From Bedellia somnulentella (taxonomy: Eukaryota; Arthropoda; Insecta; Lepidoptera; Bedelliidae): DNA of 64,000 nt. Under the pieces are notes generated by a model. That model was given only the letters and a program-made list of their open reading frames with translations, did no database searches and was not told the DNA's origin. Position 1 is the stretch's first letter. Each line of letters opens with the position of its first letter. The stretch is from contig OY755177.1 of assembly GCA_963576735.1 (NCBI GenBank), forward strand, positions 11,718,001 to 11,782,000, in the 5' to 3' direction. This document shows, one piece after another, positions 1 through 10,910 of this stretch. The translations under genes were made by a program, and so were the position numbers.

Positions 1-309
1 TGACCTCAAAGATTTAATTAATGATGTCTCACTTTCATGCTATTAGAAGACTCACTACTAATTCAATATATATATAAAGATAATGTTATTTTTGTAATTC
101 AACTAAACATTATTGATTTACGCGACCTCCAAATCGATGCAGAATTTATAAATAGCCTGTGATTTTCAAACTTCAATGTCACCATGATTATGTAGTTAAC
201 CAGCCATAACTACTATCGGCACTAAACTGTGGTTAATTTTGTAACAGCTGTTTATTCTTACATCTATATTAATGAGAATTGTACCCATTTAACTCATATG
301 CTATACATA

Positions 310-705
310 AACATAACATAACATAAACGTTCACGCCGTTTTTATCCCCGAAGGGGTTGGCAGAGGTACCAATACTTCTGAACTGACATGGCAAGCGCCA
401 TCTAGTGTCCAGAGAAGGTACCCACGTTTTGCTTAGACAGTGTACTCACGTGATAGGGGGCAGGCCTATCGCCGTTTTGTACGAATACACTGTCACATGA
501 CTAAGTACAACTCAGCCATGTGGGTTTCCTCACGATGTTTTCCCTCACCGTTAACAACCATGATAAATTAACCACACATATGACTTTAGAAAAGACAAAT
601 TGGTGTAGGCCCGACCCAGGATTGGAACTCACGCCCTTCTGTTTTCGGGCGGGTGTTCTACCCACTGGACTATCATGTCGTCTATATGTTATACTATATG
701 TCGTA
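310..705 (-). mobile_element. SINE-A copy, full length, with 14-bp target-site duplication
   Basis: A tRNA-derived SINE read on the - strand. Its head contains A-box-like (TAGTCCAGTGGGTAGAAC) and B-box-like (GTGAGTTCCAATCC) segments. A unique body follows, and the tail is CCCCTTCGGGG, then CGGCGTGAACG, then a run of ATGTT. The 14-bp direct repeat ATATGCTATACATA flanks it at 296-309 and 706-719, the mark of target-primed reverse transcription. It is almost identical to the copy at 19763-20138. Confidence 0.85.
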
Positions 706-719
706 ATATGCTATACATA

Positions 720-1598
720 TTTAGTCAAATACGGACGTGTTACCTCGCGTATCATTTAGTGTCATTCCACTCAAGTAATTTGACTGAGACGGTTACGTAA
801 TAAAATAGCAGTCATTTAAAAATAATTCACACGTATCCTGTACATATGCCTTCTGTTCATAATATATACACTATGCAGTGACGTTGAATATTCAATCAAA
901 CGCACATAAACTATCTGATTAGAAAAGAAATGTACATACTAAGACTAACAAAGCAATTCAGACTAGTCACAAGGAAAGGACCACTCTCATGAGCCCATTT
1001 TAAGTGTGTGATTTATACGAGAACAAATTTTGACACTTCTTCACACTTTACATGCCTATCCTTACACTTACATCTGTAAAATTTATTGTACATTGCTTGC
1101 GAGAAATAAATAAATATGAAGAAGTGATTAAATAGGTTTACATCGATTGCATATAACAAATTAGTACTTTAAACAAAACAAGCCATTAGTACATTATGAT
1201 ACAAGTAAAGCCGAAGTGGACTTTCGCCTTCGGCTACGGCTTTGAGGAACCGAGCGCTATAGCATCAACCGTCATATTGCATTGTATAAGTATAGTATAA
1301 CTATTATTAAAACCAAAACTTTGAGAATGAAACCATGGATTATTTGAAGGTCTTATAATCTAAGTTTTCACTCCTAAAACAGAAACCCGGGAATAAATCT
1401 AAATAACTCAACGGTCCACTAAATCTAGTGGAATCGCCCACTTCGAAATACTAGAGATAAGGGGGAAAATCCCACTTGGAAATACTAACACAATTAGCGA
1501 CATATATCAACTATTCTTAAAGTTGCGCATACACAGTGGCTGCCATGGCCAAATAGATGACACTAGTTGAAATACGAAATATAAATACATATAAATTA
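720..1598. other. AT-rich stretch without recognisable gene
   Basis: No open frame with coding character and no convincing repeat. A small GC hairpin (AGCCGAAG ... CTTCGGCT) occurs near 1210-1236. The tract probably belongs to the region upstream of, or an intron within, Ash2. Confidence 0.5.
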
Positions 1599-1717
1599 TC
1601 TATACTTATAATAAATCTGTAGAGAGGTCAATTCTGTACATGAAATATATTTTCAAAATAACTATCAGGTGGTGATTAGGGATCGATACTGATGCCAAAA
1701 ATGCAATCAGTAAAATT

Positions 1718-1759
<42 letters not shown>

Positions 1760-2575
1760 GGTTTGTATGTTCCTTATGGAAACAAAAACTACTCGACGGA
1801 TTTTAACGAAACTTGGTACAATTATTCTTCATACTCCTGCGCAGGTTTTTGTATACTTTCCAGCAGAGAAGTAAAGGGGAATTTTGGGAAATTTGGGGAA
1901 AACGAGAGAAGTTACTCCATTTTTTAAGCTTCCGTCGCGTGTGCAGCCTTAATGGTTAAACTTACATAGAAATCATGTGTAACGGAAATATTTTTCATAA
2001 AATTATCTAAAAAAAAATCCTTAACAGTATGTGTCTATCTTTTATGGTTGACTCACAATAACGCGTGTAATTCCTGATAGCTTAGCAGTTCGAAACATCC
2101 TGATTATATTTGTTTACTCTTACGTTTGTAAACCTCTCATTCATCCCTAATTTAAAAAAGGTAACATTATTACCTATTCAATAAAAAAAGAATCATAGAA
2201 ATCGGTAGACAAACACCGAAATTATACATAAAATAAGCCATCGCGCCCGTGATCGAAACTAAATCTTTACTAATTTACATATAACATACTAGATGGCGCC
2301 AGTAGTTGCATCCTACATAACGTAATGATTTATTTTTTAGATTGTTATAAATACTTCATGGCATTTTATTCCAAAATTTGCTATTAAACGGAAATACTGA
2401 ACCGTTCATTAAAGCGCATTCAAATTCACCAAACAACTCTAAGGGAGTGCTATAAATTTAATAAATTGAAAACATTACGCTGAATTTCACAATGCTTGAG
2501 CAGTGACTGAAGAAAGAAACCTCAGATATTTAAAAAAACAACGCTACCCGTGCGAAGCTGGGACGATCCACTAGT
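1599..2575 (+). mobile_element. Non-autonomous Helitron
   Basis: The 5' end is TCTATACTTATAATAAATC and the 3' end is a CG-rich hairpin segment (CCCGTGCGAAGCTGGG) a few bases before the terminal CTAGT. It sits between an A and a T, as Helitrons do, and has neither terminal inverted repeats nor a target duplication. There is no Rep/helicase coding capacity in the 977 bp. A (CTGT)n tract lies near the 5' end. The Helitron at 50113-51148 (- strand) has almost the same 5' terminus, so the two are related. Confidence 0.8.
1720..1759. repeat. (CTGT)n microsatellite inside the Helitron
   Basis: About ten tandem GTCT units. They produce a meaningless SVCLSVCL reading frame on the + strand. Confidence 0.95.
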
Positions 2576-2635
2576 TTTTGAATAAAATCATTAAACATAA
2601 GTGTTTATTATAGAAATATTGATTAAATCAAGTGT

Positions 2636-2945
2636 TCAAATCCTGGGTCGGGCCTACACCAATTTGTCTTTTCTAAAGACATATGTGTGGTTAATTTATC
2701 ATGGTTGTTAACGGTGAGGGAAAACATCGTGAGGAAACCAACATGGCTGAGTTGTACTTAGTCATGTGACAGTGTATTCGTACAAAACGGCGATAGGCCT
2801 GCCCCCTGTCACGTGAGTACACTGTCCATGCAAAACGTGGGTACTCTGAACACCAGGTGACAAAGTCACGTGATGTTCAGAAGTATTAGTACCTCTGCCA
2901 ACCCCTTCGGGGATATTCGGCGTGACTGTTTATGCTTTATGCTAT
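2636..2945 (+). mobile_element. SINE-A copy, 5' truncated
   Basis: Starts inside the B box (TTCAAATCCTGGGTCGGGCC), carries the family body, and ends with the CCCCTTCGGGG hairpin and CGGCGTGA tail. It lies about 60 bp downstream of the Helitron end. No clear target duplication. Confidence 0.8.
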
Positions 2946-3250
2946 GATTAAATAAAGGTACACAAGATCATCGATATTATTAATGATTGCCTAATATTAC
3001 GGAACGAACTACTTAAATACTATAAAAAATGTACACACATTCCTGTTGTTAACGTTCCTACATAACGACTAAGAGTATATAAATTACGTTAAGACTTTCT
3101 TGTTGTCTTCGCCTCTCAACAAACAGTGAAGCGAAGCATTTGATTGTACAAATAAAATTTAGTTGATTTGACTTTAAGTAAAGCACTCTTTGTTATACTT
3201 ATGCGTTTTGATTGACTACTCCATATTTATATATGACTTCTAATTTCCAG

Positions 3251-3465
3251 TCCCCCTAACCGGCAACGTAAAAGGCCGCCAAGGCAAACGCAGGCCAGCT
3301 GTAGGCGCGACCGAACCGGGTGCCCCAGCTGGGAAGAAGGGACGGGGCACAGATGTTACCGCGCTAAAATTACCTTCACACGGGTATCCTACTGAACATC
3401 CGTTTAATAAGGACGGATATCGGTATATATTGGCTGAGCCGGATCCTCACGCTCCGTTTCGACAG
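3251..3465 (+). CDS. ash2: Ash2 exon: linker and start of the SPRY region
   Basis: Acceptor TTTCCAG before 3251, donor GTTAGT at 3466. The first two bases finish a codon begun upstream. It encodes a basic, glycine-rich linker (KGRQGKRRP, then GKKGRG) typical of the variable linker between winged helix and SPRY, then the conserved [19 protein letters not shown] segment. Confidence 0.93.
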
Positions 3466-6400
3466 GTTAGTATATGATAGTTGGGATTTGTTACAGAAAT
3501 TATAGTGAAGGATGGGACCAGAATTACAATCATTATCTTAGCCAAAATCCGTTAATTGCTTCACAAAGGTCACCTTAAAGATATACAGAATGGCTAAAAC
3601 GTACACTTGGAAGCAGTGGGAAAGCTAAACGTCCAGAGTGGTGTCTAGTACTATAAGAATTATAATACCTAAGATTAATCTTAGACAAAACTTGTTGCTA
3701 CAGCATTACACTTTCTTTTTGAATATGTAAGATTTTTGCTACTCGTTATTGTTAAGGGCCTCCCCGCATTTTGCAGTTATTGCGCTCACTCTTACGTCAA
3801 ATTTACTGAGAGTGACAGGGACGGAAAAAACGCGCGCGCAGGATAAATGTAGTTTATTTAGTTTTATTGAATAACTATAATGTTTAAATGAAAAGTTAAA
3901 CATCAAAGTTGCAGATCTTAAAGCTACGCGTATATAGACACATAATGAGTTCACATGTATGTTATACCAGTGGAGCCTATACGGTTTTTATGAAAACAAA
4001 GCATGTTCCAATTCAATTTTTTTCATCATATTTTTCAACAAATTATTAAAATGTTAAAGATCAAATTTTAACACCATGAACTAATCACCACCATATATTT
4101 TATTCATGTCATATCAATATCATCAAATAAGACTTTATAGAATTTCCAAACCATCAATATCAACCTATTTTTCCGGAGACGCCCTTAAGGTGTAGTTTTA
4201 ATTTAAATATTATAAGTAACCCTATGAACGTGATTGTTGGACGATGTGGTTAGATACCCATCACTAATTATACATTTATTGAAATAAATGTTTTGCTATC
4301 TTATGTCCGCATTGCTTCCAAAACTGTTGAGAAAGCTTCGTATCCGTTAAAGTATAGTCATGAATAACTCGACCAAGCGTGCTGACATATTTACAAATCT
4401 TTGTTTATATAAAGATTTTTCTAAAAGTACAATACAATATTTCACTAATCCATCCTATACATTCAGGTGACGCACGTATCCCTCCCCCCTCCTCGATCCC
4501 AAAGATTTTCTCGCAACATTCGCCACACCGCTAGCGTTCTTGAACACCAGAGATCGGTATATTCTGTTTGTTGCTTTTTGTAGATAGCAGCATTAGTTTT
4601 GTGGTTGCAGATTTAGTTTATCATTGTCACTAGACTTATAAAGACTCGTTTTGAAAATAACTTTATATACTTAGTTTTAGTTCATTAATACAATTAAGTA
4701 ACTGACATCATGTAGTATTTCATTTAAAAAATAATGTTATACTCACGCGGACTAGTCAAGCTGTAGTTTTTAATACGTTTTAGTCATCAAATAGTTTTAA
4801 TTGTTTATGTCCCTGTGTGTATAAGTTATCCTTTTGTATCTCTATTTCAACCATAAGTATAACAAATACTCACGTATCTTAAAGATATATAAAACAATGG
4901 TAGATAATCATGTCAGCCTCTTGCGCAAAGATAAACCATTTAAGGATGCATTGTACTTTTTTAAACCTATCCTACTATATCAATAGGAGTTCGACGAATC
5001 CAACGAATGGTCAGGCAAGCCGATCCCCGGCTGGCTATACCGAGCTCTATGGGGCGGTACAGTATTGCTCGCTTTACACGACCGGGCGCCGCAGTTGAGA
5101 GTCAGCGAAGATCGACTAGCTGCGACGGGGGACAAGGGATATTGTATGGTGCGGGCTACTCATGGTAAGTTTGTATGAGTTATTAGGATTTTGATAGTAA
5201 CACGTTGGGAGGTTAGAAGTGGTTTGGACGATTTCAGCGGAAAAAAATGCGGAACTAAACTCAACATTCACGCCGAGATTCTGTAAAGTCAGTCATGTCA
5301 CCTGGCGTCTAGAGAACCTACTTGTTGCTGGGACAGTGTACTCAAGTGATATTGGGCAGGGCTATCGCCGCTTTTTATGAATATACCGTCGCATAACTAA
5401 CTACAACTTAGGGATTCCTTACGATATGACTTAAGAAATGTCATTACTGTAGGTCTGATTCTAAGACTTTAACTTACGTGTCCTTAATAGAAGCATTGTT
5501 TTTGTGCTGAACCATTCATGCGCAAGCCTACTCGCACCTAGCACATTTTTAAGAAGTTCTCATGCAGATTCATTATTTTCTTTTTGAACTTATAATGAAT
5601 TTTCACGTTGACATAATTTAAGCCGAGCAGAACCGGAATCTTGATCACTGTAGGTTACCAAAAATAAATTCTTGTAAATGGCATAAGTTTTTCGAAATAA
5701 AATAAATAATCATACCATAACACCATTTCAAATCACTTAACTAAGTATGTTTTGTCGCATAAGGTGTAAGCCGCGGCTCGTGGTATTGGGAAGCGGCTAT
5801 CGAAGAGTTACCTGAAGGTGCGGCCGCCAGATTAGGTTGGGGTCGCCGCTATGGAAACTTGCAAGCGCCGCTCGGGTACGACAAGTTTGGATACTCGTGG
5901 AGAACTAGGAAGGGGACTAGGTTTGTATTGTACTTGTAAAATTAAGAATACTTGGATGAGTTCAAAAGTAAAATAGAGAATTCAGCCCAACGCTCACGTC
6001 GTAAATCTCTGAAGGGTGCCATTGTCACCGGGTGTTCAGAGTACGTGATAGGGGGCAGGCCTATAGCCGTTTTGTACGAATACACTGTCACATGACTAGC
6101 TAAAACTTAACTAAATAACTTAGTCATGTAGGTTTCCTCACGATGTTTTCCCTCACCGTTATAAAACCTATATATTTTAACTTCGAAAATGGAATTAAAT
6201 GGGAATTAACTATAGTCATCTGATTTTGAATTTGAAAAAGAAATTAATAGTTCATAGTATAAGAAGTAGCCATCAAAGAGTTACCAGAAGGTGCATCTGC
6301 CAGATTAGGTTCGGGTCGCCGCTATGGAAACTTGCAAGCGCCGCTCACTAATCTTATGTTCAAGATTGGATCGCGTCCCCCTTTGTGCCAAATCAATCTA

Positions 6401-9400
6401 CGACTAGCTGGGCCCTTTATAATTTCGTTAAGGACACAAAGGATTCGTGAACCACTACCCAATTTGACAAAATACGGCGGGGTTATTAAGAAAAATGCAC
6501 TTATTTGATATCCTCGCGGGTGCGATCCTGCTGCTTAGCGAAGGCAAGGGCTGTGGATTACAAAACTAAATCTTTCCCCAATAGGTAATACATATCAAAA
6601 TATCCAAGTTTAGTATTTAAATTAGCAATTAATCACGCGGCCAAGAGTGTATCAAAAAAAAAAAACAAGGGGACTAGGTTTGTATTATAAAAAAAAAACT
6701 TATAGCCTTAAACGTTCACGCCGTATTATCGACTGATGTTCAGGGTAGCCTCGTTTTGATGTAAATAAATATAATGTTTTTTTATTTTTCAAAATTCATG
6801 ATTATTTATAAGCGCTATGTTATTTGTTTTCAGGTTTCACGACTCAAGAGGCAAACACTACAGTCCCGGGTATGGCGAAGGCGATGTCTTGGGTTTCTTG
6901 ATAGTATTACCAGAGAACACCAATATCAAATACACACCTAATACTTATAAAGATCGGGTAAGCTTTAAAATACATACAAAACTACATCTTTAATCTCTGC
7001 CTACCCCAATGGGAACTCATGGGGTGAGTTTATATGTATGTATGTATGTATGTAGATAGAAATTGTAACAGAAAGTCCACCTAAACTGTTAGAACAAATA
7101 GCAAATTTTATTCCAAACTTTACTATACTTCGGAAGGCCAAAATGGCTTATTTCAGATTTATTTCTTGTTTTTGCGGCCACACTTTTCCGATGTCTTCTG
7201 TGTATCTATTTAGTATAAATTGTTGTCGGCCCGACCCGGGCGTTCAACCCTCATACTTACTTACTTATACTCACGCCCATTGTTCCCATTAGGGTAGGCA
7301 GAGACTATAGATCGCCACTTTGTACGATCCAGGCAAATCTCTCTTACTTCTGTTATATTCATCATTCTTCTCATACATGCTCTTTTATTCTTCATACTTC
7401 GGACGCCACCTCATTGTCTGCACTATGAGCGGTGTTCTACCTACTGAGCTATAACGGTTGCCTTAAATAATAATTTTACCATTTTTTTGTAGCCACTAGT
7501 CAAATTCAAGAGTCATCTGTACTATGAAGACAAGGACAACATACAAGAATCACTCAACAGTTTAAAACCCCTGCCGGGTAGCAAGATTTACTTCTTCAAG
7601 AACGGCGAATGTCAGGGTGAAGCCTTTATAGACATTTATCAAGGGTGCTACTACCCTTCGATATCGCTGCATAAGAATATTACGGTCAGCGTTAATTTTG
7701 GACCCAATTTCAAGTGTCCGCCTGCTGGAAACTATAAGTTTAGACCGGTAAGTTGATGCTTATAAGTATAACATACATTCATTATTTAATGTTTTTTGAC
7801 ATGAATTCCTCATGTGGGGATTATTACTCATAAATAAAAGATGTTATTAAAGGAAAGAAAAATTTCGACACTGGCGGGGTTCGAACCCGCGACCTTCGGG
7901 TATACGCCCCCGTCGCTCTGCCAACTGAGCTACAGTGTCAGTTGGCATCCAGCGCGAAATTTCTCTATCCTTTGTTTCTTTTTTACACGTTCAAGTAGTG
8001 TTTGCGTTTCCTACCTCCGAATTTTTAACTAATTCGGACGGAATAAAACGGACCCGAAGGTCGCGGGTTCGAACCCCGCCAGTGTCGAAATTTTTCTTTC
8101 CTTTAATAACATCTTTTATTTATGAATACATTCATTATGTCGCTTCATTAGTTCATATTGTCATGAATAGTCTACATTCATCAATCTTTTCATGATCTCT
8201 TGCCTTGTTTATTTAAACGTGACTTCCGACCCTTAACACCTTTAGCTCAGTGAGGGAAAGTAGACTAATTCAAAGTTAGACCTAAACCTCCGTATCTTCT
8301 TAAAGAAAGCTTATCATCTCCTTTACTACTTATACTTTGAAATACAGCCTATCCAGGAATAACAGGGGTGATCGCGTCATAAGTTATGTGAGTACACTCT
8401 CAAACGATAGGTTTTCATTTGTGTACACTGTCCAAACAAAACGGTGACATTAATGTTTCGTGATGTGAAAAGTCCGAATATAGATGATACTAATAAATAA
8501 AAACAACTAAGAACAATTATGAATGCCTGTTTAAAGAGATCCTAAACTGAGTCAGTGCCATAGCATTTTAAATATTATTTACATAGTTACTTTTTTACTT
8601 ACTTATACTCACTCCCATTATTGCCATTAGGGTAGGCAGATACTATCGATCGCCACTTGGTACGATCTTGACAAACCTCTCTTGCTTCCCTTACATTAAT
8701 TATTCTTCTCATACATGCTCTTTTATTAAACGGTTTTATTTAGCTCACCCCGTTTGTTTTATTCTTTTTTCTTGGGTCAAATTTTTCTTCTCACTTCATA
8801 TATAAGAACGTTTTCTATTTGGTCTAGAAAATTTTTACGAGGCCGTCCTCTACTAACAATCCCATACACATTGGCTCTATATATCTCTATCGCTACTTTA
8901 TTTTCATCCATCCTCTCTATGTGCCCAAACCACCTTAACATTACTTTTTTTATCTTGCATACTACGCCATCTTTCACACCTACTAGTTCATGAATCACAC
9001 TATTTCTCACTCTATCACACAACCTTACATTACATATGCTTCTGAGGGATCTCATTTCCACTGTATTAACTCTACTGTCATGCTTTTTCTGCCATGCCCA
9101 ACATTCACTACCATACATCAGCGTGGGAACCAGAACAGCATTATGCACAGCCATTCAAGCCTTTTCTGACAACGACTGGCTGGACATCAGACCGTTTTAA
9201 CTCTCCTTTCAATATCTTCCTCACATTTACATAAAATAATATTTACATTTCCATAAATTTAATATTTACATAGTAATTTTTCATAAAAACCTACATTTGA
9301 ATATTTTGTTTCTTTTCAGATGTCTGAAAAAGCAGAAGAAGCAATTTGCGAACAGACCATGGCAGACATGTTGTATTTGACAGAGAACGAGGGAAAACTA

Positions 9401-9424
9401 AGACTTGATAACTTTAATCTCTGA
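3251..9424 (+). CDS. ash2: Ash2, C-terminal half (SPRY domain and Dpy30-binding helix), six exons
   Basis: Ash2 is a core subunit of the nuclear Set1/COMPASS and MLL/Trithorax H3K4 methyltransferases; with RbBP5 it stimulates the SET domain. The joined exons are 3251-3465, 4987-5164, 5764-5920, 6834-6957, 7493-7747 and 9320-9424. All have AG acceptors and GT donors, phases are consistent, and they give 343 residues to TGA. Family hallmarks in order are [67 protein letters not shown] and [13 protein letters not shown], then a short C-terminal helix. The first exon opens with a split codon, so coding exons for the PHD-like finger and winged helix must lie upstream; I found none in 1-3250. Introns are filled with SINE and LINE debris, and one holds a broken copy of exon 5764-5920. 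Identity is secure; the symbol follows the fly gene. Confidence 0.95.
4987..5164 (+). CDS. ash2: Ash2 exon: N-terminal SPRY strands
   Basis: Begins GAG TTC GAC after the acceptor AATAG and ends one base into a glycine codon before GTAAGT. It encodes [31 protein letters not shown] and GYCMVRATH, all well-aligned Ash2 SPRY motifs. Confidence 0.93.
5262..5460 (-). mobile_element. SINE-A fragment in an Ash2 intron, diverged
   Basis: Recognisable tail (CAACATTCACGCCG read on +) and mid-body (GGGCAGGGCTATCGCCG). The tRNA head has decayed. Confidence 0.65.
5764..5920 (+). CDS. ash2: Ash2 exon: SPRY core
   Basis: Completes the split glycine codon and ends with two bases of an arginine codon before the weak donor GTTTGT. 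It encodes [34 protein letters not shown] and YSWRTRKGT. This region of ASH2L is known to form the RbBP5-binding surface. A decayed partial copy lies 0.5 kb downstream at 6263-6686. Confidence 0.93.
5986..6170 (-). mobile_element. SINE-A fragment in an Ash2 intron
   Basis: The body GATAGGGGGCAGGCCTATAG and the GATGTTTTCCCTCACCGTTA segment are well preserved. The tail is short and the head is missing. Confidence 0.75.
6263..6686 (+). pseudogene. Broken duplicate of an Ash2 SPRY exon within the next intron
   Basis: 6263-6346 repeats 5790-5873 of the real exon over 84 bp with nine mismatches; the last 35 bp are identical. The following 42 bp of exon are replaced by about 320 unrelated bases ending in a poly-A run (6347-6665). 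After that the exon's last bases and donor (AAGGGGACTAGGTTTGTATT) resume at about 6667. The copy has no acceptor, TAA lies immediately upstream in frame, and the tryptophan of RLGWG is serine. It is unlikely to be spliced productively. The inserted part continues the duplicate's frame for about 50 codons, and with its poly-A end it may be a retrocopied fragment of unknown origin. Confidence 0.85.
6834..6957 (+). CDS. ash2: Ash2 exon: SPRY middle
   Basis: Acceptor TTTTCAG, donor GTAAGC. It encodes [20 protein letters not shown], then FLIVLPEN and a YKDR end. The [10 protein letters not shown] turn is diagnostic for the family. Confidence 0.93.
7222..7465 (-). mobile_element. SINE-A head interrupted by a LINE 3' fragment
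   Basis: CGGCCCGACCCGGGCGTTCA (7228-7247) and GAGCGGTGTTCTACCTACTG (7427-7446) are the two halves of a SINE-A tRNA-like head. Between them about 7252-7412 is the 3' end of the RTE-like LINE (TACTCACGCCCATTGTTCCC, then TTTGTACGATCC). The LINE fragment is therefore younger than the SINE. Confidence 0.75.
7493..7747 (+). CDS. ash2: Ash2 exon: SPRY C-terminal strands
   Basis: Acceptor TTTTTGTAG, donor GTAAGT, exactly 85 codons. It encodes [40 protein letters not shown] and [19 protein letters not shown]. Confidence 0.93.
7785..8128 (-). mobile_element. Family C element with tRNA-like core and inverted duplication
   Basis: On the - strand 8028-7795 contains a conserved leader, a tRNA-like core (TGTAGCTCAGTTGGCAGAGC; GCGGGTTCGAACCCCGC) with a perfect 7-bp acceptor-type stem GACACTG/CAGTGTC, and the family tail (CTTTCCTTTA ... 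CCCCACATGAGG). The core has one base too many between D arm and T arm for a normal tRNA. 7828-7901 is repeated as a perfect inverted copy at 8052-8125. Because both arms share a variant tail not seen in other copies, the inversion arose at this locus. It lies in the last Ash2 intron. Confidence 0.8.
8592..9229 (-). pseudogene. RTE-like LINE, 3' fragment, decayed
   Basis: A relative of the LINE at 26837-29794. Its frame 9154-8777 encodes [20 protein letters not shown], then [16 protein letters not shown] and [17 protein letters not shown]. The frame then breaks at a short inserted AT-rich piece (about 8729-8764) before the C-terminal coding segment and the tail TACTCACTCCCATTATTGCC. It lies in the last Ash2 intron, opposite to the gene. 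Confidence 0.85.
9320..9424 (+). CDS. ash2: Ash2 terminal exon: Dpy30-binding helix and stop
   Basis: Acceptor TTTTCAG. The 34 residues include [18 protein letters not shown], which matches the position and pattern of the helix in ASH2L that docks the Dpy30 dimer, and end in TGA at 9422-9424. No perfect AATAAA follows closely; ATTAAA occurs near 9558. Confidence 0.9.
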   Translation: MSEKAEEAICEQTMADMLYLTENEGKLRLDNFNL

Positions 9425-9624
9425 TGGTGTGACATGCACCATTGAGTGATGGTGTAATTTTTCTTTGAAAGAATGCGGTTTTGTATTATATGATTGGCTA
9501 AGTTCAAGAAATTAAAATTGTGAATACTGAGTATTATAGCTGTTATATTTAAATAAGTATTAAATGAAGTATACACTTTCAATTTTGGATTTTTATTGAA
9601 TGTCATTGCGGAGATCGCTTTGCA

Positions 9625-9850
9625 TTCCTAGAGTATGTGAGTAACCATTTCGTCAGCCTCTATGAACGTACAGCATAGAGGGTCATCGGTTATGCCTAAG
9701 GTTCATAAGTGTCTGTTAAGGGCATAGTGTCCTGTTACAACACCTACTAGAGTTTGAATATTTTGTATGCTACATGCGAATTTTAAGGCATATCTGGACA
9801 GGTTTTACTAAGAGCTGGCATTGCCTCTTTAGACTGTCTGCAACCAGGTA
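9625..9850 (-). pseudogene. Relic of a LINE RNase H / C-terminal region
   Basis: On the - strand one frame reads LVGVVTGHYALNRHL, stop, TLGITDDPLC. This resembles the segment after the RNase H domain of Jockey/R1-type LINEs (TGHG...HL...G...SPLC). Stops and short length show it is dead. Assignment rests on this short motif only. Confidence 0.45.
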
Positions 9851-10760
9851 CAGTGTGTTCACAGTTATTTTACCTTTAGCCATAAGACAATTTTTCTGGC
9901 GAAACTCTGAATCCTTATTTGCATGATAATATCAAAAGCGGAAAAAAGCAAAGAACACCACGGATCACTAGACACAATTCACAGCAAGTAATGCTAACAT
10001 AACATAAATGAAAATCAATGTCAGAGGTAAAATAAATGTGAACGGTCTGTAGGTACACCTCGCCGGTACGTGTAAGCTAGAGCTTGTGTGTGTTCCCTTA
10101 GCCGTGTAAGCAGCCAAGAACCCATCTTTTGTCACTATTAGAATAGATTTTTATGGCACATCTAAATTAAAACATTAGAGAAAAACCAATTTTCTACAGT
10201 TGCTGACCTACAAACAAAGAGCAAGAAATAATCTTTATAGTTAAGACACAAATAACCCAGTGTTATTTTCATTGATTTTAGCCATCTAATATTAAAGGTT
10301 CCATAGTCTTAACATAAATATTATATGAATTAAAAGACAATTTTGTAACAACATTGTTTAATTATAACAACTTTCTTACTAATAACATAATCTAGTTCTT
10401 TTTTAGCTTATAGTGTTAACAATGAAGACATAAATAAGATTAGGCATGTAAGAACCCAGATAAAATATAGCACTAATCTGATGACCTTATGCTTGTAATA
10501 TATCAACTAAAATAAGAGTTGCTCATTTGTGTATTACACCTTTTACAGCAGGTTTGGTACATATTTTCCTTAATCTTTCCAGTCTCAGTGGACTAGATTG
10601 CAAAATTTTTGAGTAAGAATAGTCAAAAACATATTTTCTGTTTCAACACTAAAAATGGATTCTTCCTTTCACATAAGCTGTAATAATGTCTTTTCCCTTT
10701 TCTATCTACGTTATACTAAAATATTTACTTTACTAACTACTTTACTGTCAATTTAAATTC
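9851..10760. other. Intergenic space between the convergent Ash2 and BolA1 genes
   Basis: AT-rich, with no coding frame or clear repeat. It should contain most of the BolA1 3' UTR and polyadenylation signals; candidate hexamers are variants only (TTTAAT read as ATTAAA on the - strand near 10357). Confidence 0.5.
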
Positions 10761-10910
10761 CTATTTTCCAAAGCCGCCTCTACAATAAGGACTACTCTCT
10801 ACTACTTTATCACTCTCTTCCCATTGTTTAGGTGTTTTAGCTACAATTGATAACGCATGGACACCAGTGTTAAGCTCCTCTTTAAGGATATCATTGACCA
10901 GTCTGTGTCT
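10761..10910 (-). CDS. BolA1 exon 3 and stop
   Basis: Acceptor CTTTGCAG. It encodes RHRLVNDILKEELNTGVHAL and the C-terminal SSPYCRGGFGK, TAG at 10763-10761. Confidence 0.92.
   Translation of the reverse strand, partial: RHRLVNDILKEELNTGVHALSIVAKTPKQWEESDKVVESSPYCRGGFGK

Noticed and set aside
1692..1874. Short protein with repeated SVCL
   Set aside because: Generated by the (CTGT)n microsatellite inside a Helitron.
1..3250. Upstream Ash2 exons (PHD-like finger, winged helix)
   Set aside because: No cysteine-rich or winged-helix-like coding segment with splice sites could be read; these exons must lie outside the window or be too short to see.
7868..7943. tRNA gene on the - strand
   Set aside because: Acceptor and T stems are perfect, but there is one extra base between D and T arms, no good anticodon stem, and the same sequence is embedded in a repeat family with several copies.
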